64,000 nt of DNA from Streptococcus loxodontisalivarius (GCF_016908645.1 NZ_JAFBEH010000001.1:62001-126000); one strand, 5' to 3'; shown: positions 8,888 through 18,523, counted from the stretch's first letter. The notes: generated from the sequence alone by a model not told the origin. Numbers and translations are program-made.

Positions 8888-9619
8888 ATGTTTAAAGACC
8901 TGCTCGAATAAAATGATTTGATTTTTGCTGAAAACGATCGTTTTCGCTATATTAAAAACGAAAAGCTTAATCTGCGTTACTATGAGAATTACCTCTCTTA
9001 CAAGATTCAGCCTGATCTTGCGACCTTTCAGTCTGATTTAAAGTATCTGGTTGAGCAGCAGTCCAACTATCCTGACCCCTTTGCCTTCTTCTTTTTTGCG
9101 GAAAATGCAGAGCTGACAGGTGATCTTAAGGACTATCTGACAGGCGCAGGTTTTGACTTATCCAAGCATCTGATTTTCACAAATCAATTGAAAAATTTAA
9201 ATCTCAAAGAAAAGGATATTTCTCCTGTCAGAATTGAGCTTTTGGACGAGTCCTACTTAGCAGATTTTGTTCAGCTAGAGTATGAAGCGCAGCTAGCTTA
9301 TGGACAGGACTATGCCAATCAGATGAAAGTCTATCATGAAAATGATCTCTTGGCAGATCCTTCTAAGATTTATCTGGCCTTGGATGGTCAGAAGATTGTG
9401 GGTGCTGTAACAGCCTGGCATTTTGGAGATTACATTGAGATTGATGATTATCATGTCGATGAAGCTTATCAAGGTCGTGGTATTGGTACAGCTCTGCAAT
9501 CGGCTGCAAGCCGTGGCTATGAAAAAGTTATCCTCTTATCGGAGGAGCTTAATCGAGAGATGTATGAACATCAAGGATATGAGGAGGTCGGCTATTATTG
9601 GACGGCGCTCAAGGCTTGA
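8888..9619 (+). pseudogene. GNAT acetyltransferase gene with early stop codon
   Basis: The ATG at 8888 has a good AGAGGTGA ribosome site, but codon 8 (8909-8911) is TAA; the same frame then stays open to 9619. The downstream 233 residues form a two-part acetyltransferase with a C-terminal GNAT fold: V-D-E-A-Y-Q-G-R-G-I-G-T-A-L is the acetyl-CoA loop near residue 189 of the open part. A single A-to-T change (AAA to TAA) would explain the stop. Weak restart from TTG at 8918 is possible but lacks a ribosome site. The acetyl acceptor is unknown. Inactivation by sequencing error cannot be excluded. Confidence 0.7.
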
Positions 9620-9738
9620 TTTTCTGCAAGAAATAAAGTGAATCACTAGAGTCCTGGAGGATTTTCTTATACAATAGGTATGGGAAGTCTCTGGGATTTT
9701 TTGCTGGAGTCAGTACAGTTCGCTAAAAAGGAGAAAAT

Positions 9739-11184
9739 ATGATCGAAAAAGATGCTTCAGGCTTGGCCCAGGCAGTAAGAGAAGGACATTTGTCGGCCTT
9801 TGAATTAGTCCAAGAAACGATTGAGAGAGCAGAAGAGGTCAATCCAACCATCAATGCCATATCAAGTAGACGATATGAAGAGGCTCTGAAAGAAGCTCAA
9901 GAAAGGGATTTGACCGACCTACCCTTTGCAGGCGTTCCTATCTTTCTGAAAGATTTGGGTCAGGAGCAGGCTGGTCAAGTTTCGACAGCTGGATCTAGAC
10001 TTTTTCGTTCTGTCGTTTCTAAGCAATCTGACAATTATGTCAAGGCGCTAGAAAAGCTTGGTTTTATCGTGCTTGGTCGAACAAATACACCTGAATTTGG
10101 TTTTAAGAATATTTCGGATAGTCTCCTACAAGGCAAGGTCAATCTGCCAGATGATATCAGTCGTAATGCAGGTGGTTCTTCAGGCGGTGCTGCAGCCCTA
10201 CTTTCTGCTGGTGCGGTGAGTCTTGCGCCTGCAAGTGATGGCGGTGGCTCAATCAGGATTCCTGCTTCCTTCAATGGCTTGATTGGACTGAAACCGACTC
10301 GTGGACGAATTCCAGTCGGTCCTGATTCCTTCCGTGGTTGGCAGGGAGCATCGGTTAACTTTGCTCTTACTAAGTCGGTCAGAGACACGCGCAGACTCCT
10401 CTATTATTTCCAAACCTGCCAGATGGAAAGTCCCTTTATTCTACCCGAACTTTCTTACCAATCCCTTTTTATGGCTAAGAACAAACCTTTGACAATCGCT
10501 GTGCAAACTGAGTCACCTATCGGTGGCGAGGTGTCAGCGGATGCTATTGCAGCAGTGGAAGCTGCTGCGCATTTCCTTGAAAAAGCAGGTCATAAGATTG
10601 TTTATCTGGATAAACAAATTATCGATGGAGTTGAGGCTATGAAGACCTACTACCTCATGAATTCCGTTGAGACGGCAGCTATGTTTGATAAGATTGAGGC
10701 TGCTTTTGGTCGCGAGATGACCTTGTTGGATATGGAGTTGATGACCTGGGCAATCTTTCAGAGTGGTCAGAAAATTCCTGCCAAAGATTACTCAGCAGCC
10801 CTGTCCAAGTGGGATCAGTATAGTCATCAGATGGCTGTTTTTCATGAGACTTACGACCTGCTTCTGACTCCGACGACTGCTGGTCCAGCACCTAAGCATG
10901 ATCAGTTTCTTTTGTCAGATGACTTGCAGCAGAAGTTGATTCAGATGGCTGAGTTTGACCAACAAGAGCAGCAGGAGTTGATTTGGGAGATGTTCTCAGA
11001 GAGTCTGGACTGGACACCATATACTCAGCAGGCTAATTTGACTGGTCAGCCATCGATTAGTCTTCCGACTTATCGTAATGAGCAGGGCTTGTCCTTGGGG
11101 ATTCAGCTGACAGCAGCCAAAGGGCGTGAAGATTTACTCTTGCAAATAGCAGAGCTTTTTGAAAAAGAGGGACAGTTTAAATAG
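9739..11184 (+). CDS. Amidase signature family hydrolase
   Basis: 481 residues of the amidase signature family (relatives of GatA), which hydrolyse amide bonds with a Ser-cisSer-Lys triad. The Lys is in F-L-K-D-L-G near residue 73. The Gly/Ser-rich signature G-G-S-S-G-G-A-A-A lies near residue 147, and the nucleophile region D-G-G-G-S-I-R-I-P near residue 167, followed by G-L-K-P-T-R-G-R. There is no gatB or gatC nearby, so it is more likely a stand-alone amidase than the tRNA amidotransferase subunit. AAAAGGAG precedes the ATG. A terminator with a TTCG loop closes the gene. Substrate unknown. Confidence 0.88.
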   Translation: MIEKDASGLAQAVREGHLSAFELVQETIERAEEVNPTINAISSRRYEEALKEAQERDLTDLPFAGVPIFLKDLGQEQAGQVSTAGSRLFRSVVSKQSDNYVKALEKLGFIVLGRTNTPEFGFKNISDSLLQGKVNLPDDISRNAGGSSGGAAALLSAGAVSLAPASDGGGSIRIPASFNGLIGLKPTRGRIPVGPDSFRGWQGASVNFALTKSVRDTRRLLYYFQTCQMESPFILPELSYQSLFMAKNKPLTIAVQTESPIGGEVSADAIAAVEAAAHFLEKAGHKIVYLDKQIIDGVEAMKTYYLMNSVETAAMFDKIEAAFGREMTLLDMELMTWAIFQSGQKIPAKDYSAALSKWDQYSHQMAVFHETYDLLLTPTTAGPAPKHDQFLLSDDLQQKLIQMAEFDQQEQQELIWEMFSESLDWTPYTQQANLTGQPSISLPTYRNEQGLSLGIQLTAAKGREDLLLQIAELFEKEGQFK

Positions 11185-11204
11185 TAGGGAAGATGGATGG
11201 ATTT

Positions 11205-11229
11205 AAGATAGATTCGTCTGTCTTTTTTA
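11205..11229 (+). terminator. Terminator after the amidase gene
   Basis: AAGATAGA at 11205-11212, a TTCG tetraloop, TCTGTCTT at 11217-11224 and a T run. Confidence 0.85.
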
Positions 11230-11244
11230 ATTTAAGCAGATTTC

Positions 11245-11273
11245 TTGCACAAAAACTGAAAATAGTCTAATGT
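11245..11273 (+). promoter_or_regulatory. Promoter of the amino-acid binding-protein gene
   Basis: TTGCAC at 11245-11250 and TAATGT at 11268-11273 with 17-base spacing; acceptable but not consensus. Confidence 0.5.
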
Positions 11274-11329
11274 ATTTCTGTAAGCGTTTTATGTATGCTT
11301 ATGAAAAAGAAAAAAAGAAGGAACTGAAG

Positions 11330-12178
11330 ATGAAAAAAATTCTTTCACTTGTTAGTCTTGCTGCAGCGCTTTTTGTGCTAGTAGCCTGTTCAACTAAGTC
11401 CACTTCATCAGATAAGTGGGAGTCAATCAAAGAAGCTGGAACACTTAAAGTAGCCACTTCTGGAACGCTTTATCCGCAGTCTTATCACGATGATGACAAT
11501 AATCTGACTGGTTATGATGTCGAAATCATCAAAGAGATTGCAAAACGTTTGGACTTGAAAGTTGAGTTTACTGAAATGGGCGTTGACGGCATGTTGTCAG
11601 CCTTGAACAGTGGTCAAGTTGATGTTGCCGGTTATTCTATCGAGAAAGATAGTGCCAATGCCAAGAAATTCCTATATACAGATCCTCACAAGTACTCATT
11701 TGGGTCAATGATTGTTCGTCAATCAGACGATTCTGGAATTTCTTCTTTGGAAGATTTGAAAGGGAAAAAAGCAGCAGGTGCGTCAACGACTTCTTACATG
11801 AAAGTCGCTAAAAAGTTCGGTGCGGAGCTTGTTATCTATGATAACGTAACCAATGATGTCTATCTTCAAGATGTTGCCAATGGTCGTACTGACGTTATCC
11901 TTAACGATTACTACCTTCAGTCAATGGCTGTCAAAGCTCTTCCAGATATCAAGGTTAAAGTTTTAGAGGGCGTTTACTATAACCCTTCACAGGCTAACTT
12001 TGCCATCAAACTTGGAAATACAACCCTTCAAGAGAAGATGAACGATGCCCTTGCAGACATGAAGGAAGACGGTACGCTAACTGAACTTTCAGAGAAATTC
12101 TTTGCAGGACAAGATGTCTCACAAGAAAAGGATTATGATTTCCAAACGATTGATGTTTCTGATGTTGTCATTGAGTAA
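11330..12178 (+). CDS. Amino-acid ABC transporter substrate-binding lipoprotein
   Basis: 282 residues starting M-K-K-I-L-S with a lipobox L-V-A-C at residues 17-20, so it should be lipid-anchored outside the membrane. The rest is a family 3 periplasmic-binding fold: G-T-L-K-V-A-T-S-G near residue 38, T-G-Y-D-V-E-I-I near residue 60 and D-V-A-G-Y-S near residue 96, typical of polar amino-acid receptors. The ATG at 11330 fits the signal peptide; an open frame begins 60 bases earlier but adds charged residues. The permease follows 13 bases later. No ATPase gene is present, so it must borrow one. Ligand unknown. Confidence 0.9.
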   Translation: MKKILSLVSLAAALFVLVACSTKSTSSDKWESIKEAGTLKVATSGTLYPQSYHDDDNNLTGYDVEIIKEIAKRLDLKVEFTEMGVDGMLSALNSGQVDVAGYSIEKDSANAKKFLYTDPHKYSFGSMIVRQSDDSGISSLEDLKGKKAAGASTTSYMKVAKKFGAELVIYDNVTNDVYLQDVANGRTDVILNDYYLQSMAVKALPDIKVKVLEGVYYNPSQANFAIKLGNTTLQEKMNDALADMKEDGTLTELSEKFFAGQDVSQEKDYDFQTIDVSDVVIE

Positions 12179-12191
12179 AGAGAGTAGATAA

Positions 12192-12845
12192 ATGCGATTT
12201 ATAGATTTTGGCTTGATGTGGGATAGTCTCGGATATGTTTTAACAGGTCTTCCCTATACGCTTGGAATTGCAGCACTGAGTTTTTTGACGGGGATGACCT
12301 TCGGTTTCTTTCTAGCTTTGATGCGTCGCTCAAAGAACGGTTTTATTTCTATTTTTACCAGAGTTTACGTATCAATCATGCGTGGTGTTCCTATGATTGT
12401 TGTCCTCTTCATGCTGTTTTTTGGACTGCCTTATTTCGGGGTTCAATTGCCTGCGCTGCTCTGTGCTTATATTGGTTTTAGTATGGTGTCTGCCGCCTAT
12501 ATCTCAGAGATTTTTCGCTCTGCTATTTCAGCAGTGGACCACGGTCAGTGGGAAGCGGCTAGGGCCTTAGGTTTACCGCAGAAAACCATTATCAGACGGG
12601 TCATTTTGCCACAAGCTTTGAGAATAGCTGTGCCTCCATTGGGAAATGTCGTGGTAGACATGATTAAATCAACGTCCCTAGCTGCTATGATTACGGTGCC
12701 AGATGTCTTCCAAAATGCTAAAATCGTCGGTGGACGCGAGTGGGACTACATGTCTATGTATGTTCTGGTTGCCATCATCTATTGGACGCTTTGTTTTCTC
12801 TTTGAACGCTTTCAAGCTATGCTGGAAAGGTACCTGTCATATTAA
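12192..12845 (+). CDS. Amino-acid ABC transporter permease
   Basis: 217 residues with about five hydrophobic helices of the His/Glu/Gln/Arg/opine permease family. The ATPase-contact EAA loop is visible near residues 118-142 (Q-W-E-A-A-R-A-L-G-L-P-Q). S-I-M-R-G-V-P-M-I-V, typical of HisM/GlnP-type permeases, lies near residue 57. It pairs with the binding protein just upstream. The usual third member, an ATPase, is missing here: the next sequence is a repeat element and a terminator. Confidence 0.9.
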   Translation: MRFIDFGLMWDSLGYVLTGLPYTLGIAALSFLTGMTFGFFLALMRRSKNGFISIFTRVYVSIMRGVPMIVVLFMLFFGLPYFGVQLPALLCAYIGFSMVSAAYISEIFRSAISAVDHGQWEAARALGLPQKTIIRRVILPQALRIAVPPLGNVVVDMIKSTSLAAMITVPDVFQNAKIVGGREWDYMSMYVLVAIIYWTLCFLFERFQAMLERYLSY

Positions 12846-12853
12846 TAGATGTA

Positions 12854-12876
12854 AGAGTTGGAGTTTATCTGACTCT
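12854..12876 (+). terminator. First copy of a duplicated terminator stem
   Basis: AGAGTTGGA (12854-12862) pairs with TCTGACTCT (12868-12876), two of the pairs being G-T, but no T run follows. It matches the functional terminator at 13185-13207 in 20 of 23 bases. The MITE-like sequence lies between the two. Confidence 0.5.
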
Positions 12877-12879
12877 CAG

Positions 12880-13180
12880 AATGTAGAAAAATCCAACTTT
12901 CAACGGAATTGGATACAAAAGCTCTGCTTACTTAAAATAAATTTTCCGATTTTTGCGAGCGTTAGCGAGCACCTCAGGATACTTCCGCCGTGATGAAAGT
13001 GTAAGAAATGCCTATATAAAAGCATTTCTTATACTCGGAATGTTTCAGGTCTGAGCCTTGAAACTAAAAAGCGAAGATGCTCAAATGGAATTCCACTGAT
13101 TCCTGAAATCATCCACTGGATAATTTCACCTGACGTCCGACATCACTTAAGGAAAGTATCGAAAAAGACATTATCTTCAA
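12880..13180 (+). repeat. MITE-like intergenic element (copy B)
   Basis: A degraded relative of the 6416-6775 element. It shares CCGCCGTG (about 12987), TTTCAGGTCTGAGCCTTGAAA followed by AAGCGAAG (about 13043-13075), and the end block AAGGAAAGTATCGAAAAA (about 13149-13167). At the place of copy A's hairpin it has a different one, AAGAAATGC/GCATTTCTT (about 13004-13032). No clear terminal inverted repeats remain. No gene is seen in 12846-13305. Confidence 0.6.
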
Positions 13181-13184
13181 CTAG

Positions 13185-13214
13185 AGAGTCGGAATTTATC
13201 CGACTCTTTTTTCT
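13185..13214 (+). terminator. Terminator after the permease and repeat
   Basis: AGAGTCGGA at 13185-13193, a 5-base loop, TCCGACTCT at 13199-13207 and a T run. Confidence 0.85.
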
Positions 13215-13305
13215 GTTTAATGCTAAAAAGGTACGGATTTTCTCTTAAAATATACTCTATTTATGGTAAAATAAGACTTAGAAAATTCTAAATCAGGAGG
13301 CGCTT

Positions 13306-13806
13306 ATGCAAATTAAAACATCGTTTACAGATGGTGTTATTCCAGACAGATACAGTAAAAAGACTGATGAATTAGTTCAGGGCTGTGCTGCAGTTTCATT
13401 TCCCTTCCAAGTCCTTGATCTTCCAGAAGCTTGTGAGACCTTGGCCTGGTCTTTGGTAGATTATGATTCTATTCCTGTCTGTGGCTTTGCCTATATTCAC
13501 TGGGTAGTGGCAAATGTCCCTGCCAGTCAGACGCAGTTTGAAGCTGATTTTTCTCGTTTGGACAAGACGCATTTGCACGGTGTTAATAGTCTGGTCAGCA
13601 AGTTTTTGACAGATGATTTTAGCTTGGTAGATCATTATTATATCGGACCTTATCCTCCTGATAAAGATCATCGTTATACCCTTACCGTCTATGCTTTAGA
13701 TAGTCAGCTGGACTTGCCAGAAGGTTTTCACTTGAACGAGCTTATGCATGCGACAGAAGGGCACCTTTTAGCAAAAGCAGAGGCTGATTTTATCGGTAAG
13801 TTTTAG
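13306..13806 (+). CDS. YbhB/YbcL (PEBP, Raf-kinase-inhibitor-like) family protein
   Basis: 166 residues of the phosphatidylethanolamine-binding protein fold. The A-W-S-L-V-D-Y-D strand (near residue 47) and F-A-Y-I-H-W-V-V-A-N-V-P (near residue 60) match the family's ligand-site D-x-D-x-P and HW-x-x-x-N-I-P region. Y-I-G-P-Y-P-P-D-K-D-H-R-Y-T-L-T-V-Y is the conserved second half. There is no signal peptide. AGGAGGCG precedes the ATG. Bacterial members have no settled biochemical role. It is likely the first gene of a run towards ung. Confidence 0.88.
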   Translation: MQIKTSFTDGVIPDRYSKKTDELVQGCAAVSFPFQVLDLPEACETLAWSLVDYDSIPVCGFAYIHWVVANVPASQTQFEADFSRLDKTHLHGVNSLVSKFLTDDFSLVDHYYIGPYPPDKDHRYTLTVYALDSQLDLPEGFHLNELMHATEGHLLAKAEADFIGKF

Positions 13807-13848
13807 TTATTGTAAAAGGGAAATTGAGATTTATAGAAAGGATTTACC

Positions 13849-14502
13849 ATGCTTCATTCAACATGGCACGATAAGATAAGAGCTGAGCTACCTGAAAATT
13901 ATTTTGCGCAGATAAATGCTTTTTTAGATCAGGTATATAGTGAGGGGAGGATTTTTCCGCCACGACAAAAAGTCTTTGCGGCACTTCAAGAGACAAGTTT
14001 TGAGGATACAAAGGTTGTTATTTTGGGGCAGGATCCCTATCATGGACCAGGTCAGGCTCAGGGTTTGTCCTTCTCAGTGCCAAATGATTTTCCTGCTCCG
14101 CCATCGCTCAAAAATATTCTAAAAGAGTTGGCAGACGATGTGGGTCTTCGTGAACACAATGATTTGACGCCTTGGGCGCAGCAAGGCGTTCTCTTGCTCA
14201 ATGCCTGTCTAACGGTGCCAGCGGGTAAGGCTAATGGGCATGCTGGCTTGATTTGGGAGCCTTTCACAGATGCTGTTATCAAGGTACTGAATCAAAAGGA
14301 AGAGCCGGTGGTCTTTATCCTTTGGGGTGGCTATGCTAGAAAGAAAAAATCCCTAATCAAAAATCCCCTACACAAGGTCATTGAGTCTGCTCATCCAAGT
14401 CCCTTGTCAGCTTACAGAGGATTCTTTGGGAGTAAGCCATTTTCACAAACCAATAGCTATCTCAGTCAGGCGGGGATAGAAATAGTTGATTGGTTGAGGT
14501 AG
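13849..14502 (+). CDS. ung: Uracil-DNA glycosylase
   Basis: Ung removes uracil from DNA to begin base-excision repair. The 217-residue product is of usual family length. It has the water-activating motif G-Q-D-P-Y-H-G near residues 60-66 (Asp62 and His65 by count) and the DNA-intercalating loop [11 protein letters not shown] near residue 181. [10 protein letters not shown] lies between them. Start chosen at the ATG after GAAAGGA. A MazG-like gene and pyrC follow closely. Confidence 0.96.
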   Translation: MLHSTWHDKIRAELPENYFAQINAFLDQVYSEGRIFPPRQKVFAALQETSFEDTKVVILGQDPYHGPGQAQGLSFSVPNDFPAPPSLKNILKELADDVGLREHNDLTPWAQQGVLLLNACLTVPAGKANGHAGLIWEPFTDAVIKVLNQKEEPVVFILWGGYARKKKSLIKNPLHKVIESAHPSPLSAYRGFFGSKPFSQTNSYLSQAGIEIVDWLR

Positions 14503-14523
14503 TGGAGGCTAGTAGGAGTTCTA

Positions 14524-14850
14524 ATGCAAGTAACAATTTCAGATTTACAGGCTTATCTAGCCCAACATTATAGTCAACATGGTAATGAGACAGCACTTTT
14601 TATGAAGTTGGTTGAAGAGATTGGTGAAGTAGCTGAGATTCTCAATCAACGTGCAGGGCGAAAAGCTCATGATAATAGTGATTTGGACAAGGAGTTGTCA
14701 AAAGAGATTGCTGATGTCATTCATTATGCAGTTGCTTTAGCAGCCATAAACAAGCTTCCTTTGACGGAAACAATCCTTGAAAAGGATAAGAGCGCAGCGA
14801 TTAAATACCAACATAGTATTGATTTAGAGACCTTTCTCTCAAAAGAATAG
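14524..14850 (+). CDS. MazG-like nucleotide pyrophosphohydrolase
   Basis: 108 residues: a single all-alpha MazG/NTP-PPase domain. The metal-binding pattern is E-E-I-G-E-V-A-E-I near residues 31-39 and K-E-I-A-D-V-I-H-Y near residues 60-68 (EExxE...ExxD). Proteins of this class clean up non-canonical or excess nucleoside triphosphates. The location after uracil-DNA glycosylase fits a role in keeping dUTP or damaged NTPs low, but that is inference. It lies 21 bases after ung and 10 bases before pyrC. Confidence 0.82.
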   Translation: MQVTISDLQAYLAQHYSQHGNETALFMKLVEEIGEVAEILNQRAGRKAHDNSDLDKELSKEIADVIHYAVALAAINKLPLTETILEKDKSAAIKYQHSIDLETFLSKE

Positions 14851-14860
14851 GAGTATTTTG

Positions 14861-16132
14861 ATGATTTTAATTAAAAACGGTCGTGTAATTGATCCTAAAT
14901 CAGGATTTGACCAGATAGCAGATGTCCTTTTAGAGGGACAAAAAGTGCTTAAAATTGCGGAATCTATTGATGCAGAAGTAGATCAAACCATTGATGCGAC
15001 TGGTTTAGTTGTAGCACCTGGATTGGTTGATATCCACGTTCACTTCAGAGAACCTGGTCAGACCCACAAGGAAGACATTCACACAGGTGCACTGGCAGCG
15101 GCAGCTGGTGGTTTTACGACAGTTGTTATGATGGCGAATACAACCCCAACAATTTCTACTGTTGAGACCCTTACAGAGGTTTTAGAGTCAGCTGCCAAAG
15201 AAGACATTCATGTTAAAACAGTGGCAACTATTACCAAAGAGTTTGATGGGCAGAATCTGACTGATTTCCCAGCTCTCTTGGATGCAGGAGCCGTCGGTTT
15301 TTCAGATGATGGTATTCCTTTGACTTCTGCTAAGGTCGTCAAGGAAGCCATGGATTTGGCTAAGGCTAATAAGACCTTTATCAGTCTCCACGAAGAGGAT
15401 CCAGAGCTCAATGGTATTCTGGGACTTAATGAACACATTGCTCAGAAACACTTCCATGTTTGTGGGGCGACAGGTGTCGCTGAGTATTCGATGATTGCGC
15501 GTGATGTCATGATTGCTTATGACAGACAGGCACATGTCCACATTCAGCATCTGTCTAAAGCAGAGTCTGTCAAAGTTGTTGCCTTTGCCCAGCAGCTAGG
15601 TGCTCAGGTCACTGCAGAGGTAGCACCGCAACATTTCTCAAAAACAGAAGATTTGCTCCTGACAAAAGGTAGCAATGCCAAGATGAATCCTCCTCTTCGC
15701 TTGGAAAGTGATCGACTTGCCGTGATTGAGGGACTCAAATCTGGCGTTATTTCAGTCATTGCGACCGACCACGCCCCTCACCATGCCGACGAGAAGAATG
15801 TGGATGATGTCACCAAGGCTCCTTCAGGCATGACTGGACTTGAAACGTCACTTTCACTAGGCTTGACCAACTTGGTTGATGCGGGACATTTGACGCTTAC
15901 TCAACTGCTCGAGAAGATGGCATCAAATCCAGCAGATCTTTACGGCTTTGATGCGGGTTATTTGGCGGAAAATGGCCCAGCTGACTTGGTGATTTTCGCT
16001 GATAAGGAAGAACGTTTGGTTTCTGAAGATTTTAAATCGAAAGCAGCAAACTCTCCATTTGTCGGAGAAAGTTTGAAAGGTCAAGTTAAATACACTATCT
16101 GCGACGGAAAAATTGTCTTTCAAGCAAAATAG
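14861..16132 (+). CDS. pyrC: Dihydroorotase
   Basis: PyrC closes carbamoyl-aspartate to dihydroorotate, the substrate of PyrDK. The 423-residue product is a type I dihydroorotase: zinc-binding [10 protein letters not shown] near residues 57-66 and the C-terminal A-T-D-H-A-P-H segment near residue 302 that supplies catalytic Asp and His. ATG 14861 is preceded by AGGAG. A TTG directly before it gives the same frame but is too near the ribosome site. It is the last gene of the ung-mazG-pyrC run and has no PyrR attenuator of its own. Confidence 0.95.
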   Translation: MILIKNGRVIDPKSGFDQIADVLLEGQKVLKIAESIDAEVDQTIDATGLVVAPGLVDIHVHFREPGQTHKEDIHTGALAAAAGGFTTVVMMANTTPTISTVETLTEVLESAAKEDIHVKTVATITKEFDGQNLTDFPALLDAGAVGFSDDGIPLTSAKVVKEAMDLAKANKTFISLHEEDPELNGILGLNEHIAQKHFHVCGATGVAEYSMIARDVMIAYDRQAHVHIQHLSKAESVKVVAFAQQLGAQVTAEVAPQHFSKTEDLLLTKGSNAKMNPPLRLESDRLAVIEGLKSGVISVIATDHAPHHADEKNVDDVTKAPSGMTGLETSLSLGLTNLVDAGHLTLTQLLEKMASNPADLYGFDAGYLAENGPADLVIFADKEERLVSEDFKSKAANSPFVGESLKGQVKYTICDGKIVFQAK

Positions 16133-16145
16133 AGAATTAAGAAAG

Positions 16146-16190
16146 TGACGAATGATGAATAAGTTCTCTTCGTAAATCGTTCACTTTATG
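16146..16190 (+). terminator. Possible weak terminator after pyrC
   Basis: AAAGTGACGA pairs imperfectly with TCGTTCACTTT across a long loop. There is no clean T run, so its function is doubtful. Confidence 0.3.
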
Positions 16191-16228
16191 GTATACTGTT
16201 AAGAGAAAATGTGAAAAAGGAAAGCAAC

Positions 16229-18508
16229 ATGAAAAAGAAATCACTTTTAATTCCAGCTTTGTCGACAGTCTTTCTATCGACACTTGTTTTATCAAATGCT
16301 GTTAAGGCTGATGAGACAAGTAGTGACCAAACTGCCGAAGCAACAACTAGTCTTGTTACAACAAGCGCTAGCGATCTTGCGACTGAAGCAAGTAGCCAGA
16401 CTGAAACAACAACTGCTGATGCGAGCACAGTAGATAGCTCTGCTATTGCCACAAGCCGAGAAGAAACTACAGTAGCTGATAGCACTACTGAAACAAGCGT
16501 GACTGTAGCAGTTGCAGCAGAAGAAACTGCCAGTCAAGCGACAGCAGAAACAAGTGCGCCATCAAGCTCAGATGAAATCACGATCATCCACACCAACGAT
16601 GTTCACGGTCGTATGCAGGAGGCTTCAGGTGTTATCGGTGATGCCAAGCTTGCAACAATTGTAAATGAGAGCCGCCAAGAAGGCGAAACAATCGTTCTTG
16701 ATGCAGGTGATGTTTTCCAAGGTCTTCCAATCTCAAATAGTTCAGAAGGTGAAGACATGGCTACCATCCTTAATACTATTGGATACGATGCCATGACTTT
16801 GGGAAATCACGAGTTTGACTTTGGTCTTGAACAATTGAAAAACTTGAGTAGTCAACTTAATTTTCCAATGGTTAGCTCAAACGTTTATGTAGATGGTGCT
16901 CGTCTCTTCCAAGCCTACACGATTGTAGACAAAAATAAGGCAGTAACTGGTGATGAGTTCGTTGTTATCGGTGTAACGACGCCTGAAACAGCAACAAAAA
17001 CACACCCGTCAAACGTTGTTGGTGTAACCTTTACAGATCCTGTAACAGAAGTTAATAATGTCATCGCACAAGTTGAAGCGCAAGCTGCAGCAGAAGGCGT
17101 GAACTATGAAAACTATATCATCCTTGCTCACTTGGGTGTTGATACAACAACGCCTACTGAATGGCAAGGAACTTACCTAGCGGAAGCCCTTTCAAAAAAT
17201 GAACTCCTTAAAGGTAAAAAACTTATCTTGATTGATGGTCACTCTCATACAGTTCTTTCAGGAACTTATGGTGATTTCACTTATAATCAAACAGGTAGCT
17301 ACCTTAACAATGTTGGTATTATCAAGTTGAACTCACAAGAAGTCTTGTCAGCAGGCGTTATCACTGCTGCAGAAGCTCAGTCAGTTACTCCAGATCCAAC
17401 AGTAGCTAGCCTTGTTCAAGCTATCGAAGACAAGTACAATGCTGAAAATTCAGTAGTTGTTGTTGAAGAAAGCCCAGTTGAGCTAAATGGCGATCGTATT
17501 AATGTTCGTGTACGTGAAACAAACCTTGGTAATGTTGTTGCTGATGCCCTACTTGACTATGGTCAAACAGGATTCAGCCACAAGTCAAATCTTGCCGTTA
17601 CAAACGGTGGTGGACTTCGTGAAACGATCAAGAAAGGTGAGCCAATCACTAAAGGTGATTTGATTGCTGTTCTTCCATTCGGTAATGTTATTTCTCAAAT
17701 TCAAGTGACAGGTCAAAATATCTATGATATGTTCGCTAAATCATTGGGATCAATCCTTCAGAAAGACGCTGATGGCAATCTTGTTCTTGATGAAAACGGT
17801 CAGCCTTTGATGGAGCCAGCTGGTGGTTATCTTCAAATCGCTGGTGCGCACGTCTATTATGATACAACGCTTGATGCTGCAAACCGCATTCTCTACATCG
17901 ATATTCTTGACCCAGAGACAAATACTTACAAAGCTCTTGATTTGAACGCTACCTACTATTTGGCGACTAATGATTTCTTGGCTGCTGGTGGTGACGGTTA
18001 TACAATGCTGGGCGGAGCTCGAGAAGAAGGTCCATCTATGGACGTGGTCTTTGCAGATTATTTGACAAGCCATGCAGCAGAGCTTTCAAAATATGCAGTC
18101 ATCAATCCTAACTCACGTGCTATTTCAATCTCAAGCACTAAAGATGACAATGGAAATGGCATCGCTGACTATCTTGAATTGATTGCAGCATCAACTGTCA
18201 AAGCAGTAGAGCCAACTAAAGATATTTCTGCTACTAACTTCCACAAATCAGATTCACAAGCTCAACCACAAGCCTATACTGGTTGGACATCAGCTAACTA
18301 CACTGTTTACAATGCCAACTACAAAACAAGCGTTAACCCAAATACTTCAGAAATCGTAACCGTACCAGTTACCTATAAATCTGAATCAAGTAAGACTAAC
18401 CAGACAGAACTCCCAACAACTGCTAGTCATGAATCAATGCTTGCTATCCTCGCAGGAATTGCACTTATCGGCTATGGTATGTATGGTGTTCGTCGTAAAT
18501 CACACTAA
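16229..18508 (+). CDS. Cell-wall anchored 5'-nucleotidase
   Basis: 759 residues: signal peptide ending near V-K-A-D, a Thr/Ser/Glu-rich linker of about 85 residues, a calcineurin-like phosphoesterase domain (H-T-N-D-V-H-G near residue 120, L-G-N-H-E-F-D, G-H-S-H-T), a C-terminal 5'-nucleotidase domain (Y-L-A-T-N-D-F-L-A-A-G-G-D-G-Y) and a sortase signal L-P-T-T-A with hydrophobic helix and R-R-K tail. It should hydrolyse extracellular nucleotides, possibly making adenosine, as related streptococcal surface nucleotidases do. The LPXTG Gly is Ala here. ATG 16229 has AAAGGAAAG upstream. It sits after pyrC, so nucleoside salvage is a plausible link. Confidence 0.9.
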   Translation: MKKKSLLIPALSTVFLSTLVLSNAVKADETSSDQTAEATTSLVTTSASDLATEASSQTETTTADASTVDSSAIATSREETTVADSTTETSVTVAVAAEETASQATAETSAPSSSDEITIIHTNDVHGRMQEASGVIGDAKLATIVNESRQEGETIVLDAGDVFQGLPISNSSEGEDMATILNTIGYDAMTLGNHEFDFGLEQLKNLSSQLNFPMVSSNVYVDGARLFQAYTIVDKNKAVTGDEFVVIGVTTPETATKTHPSNVVGVTFTDPVTEVNNVIAQVEAQAAAEGVNYENYIILAHLGVDTTTPTEWQGTYLAEALSKNELLKGKKLILIDGHSHTVLSGTYGDFTYNQTGSYLNNVGIIKLNSQEVLSAGVITAAEAQSVTPDPTVASLVQAIEDKYNAENSVVVVEESPVELNGDRINVRVRETNLGNVVADALLDYGQTGFSHKSNLAVTNGGGLRETIKKGEPITKGDLIAVLPFGNVISQIQVTGQNIYDMFAKSLGSILQKDADGNLVLDENGQPLMEPAGGYLQIAGAHVYYDTTLDAANRILYIDILDPETNTYKALDLNATYYLATNDFLAAGGDGYTMLGGAREEGPSMDVVFADYLTSHAAELSKYAVINPNSRAISISSTKDDNGNGIADYLELIAASTVKAVEPTKDISATNFHKSDSQAQPQAYTGWTSANYTVYNANYKTSVNPNTSEIVTVPVTYKSESSKTNQTELPTTASHESMLAILAGIALIGYGMYGVRRKSH

Positions 18509-18523
18509 TCAAAGCAAAAAATC

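Noticed and set aside
10035-10388. Antisense open frame in the amidase gene
   Set aside because: Shadow of a well-supported gene; Pro/Arg/Ser-rich product without motifs.
9739-11184. gatA (tRNA amidotransferase subunit A)
   Set aside because: Amidase signature is shared, but gatB and gatC are absent and the gene is monocistronic.
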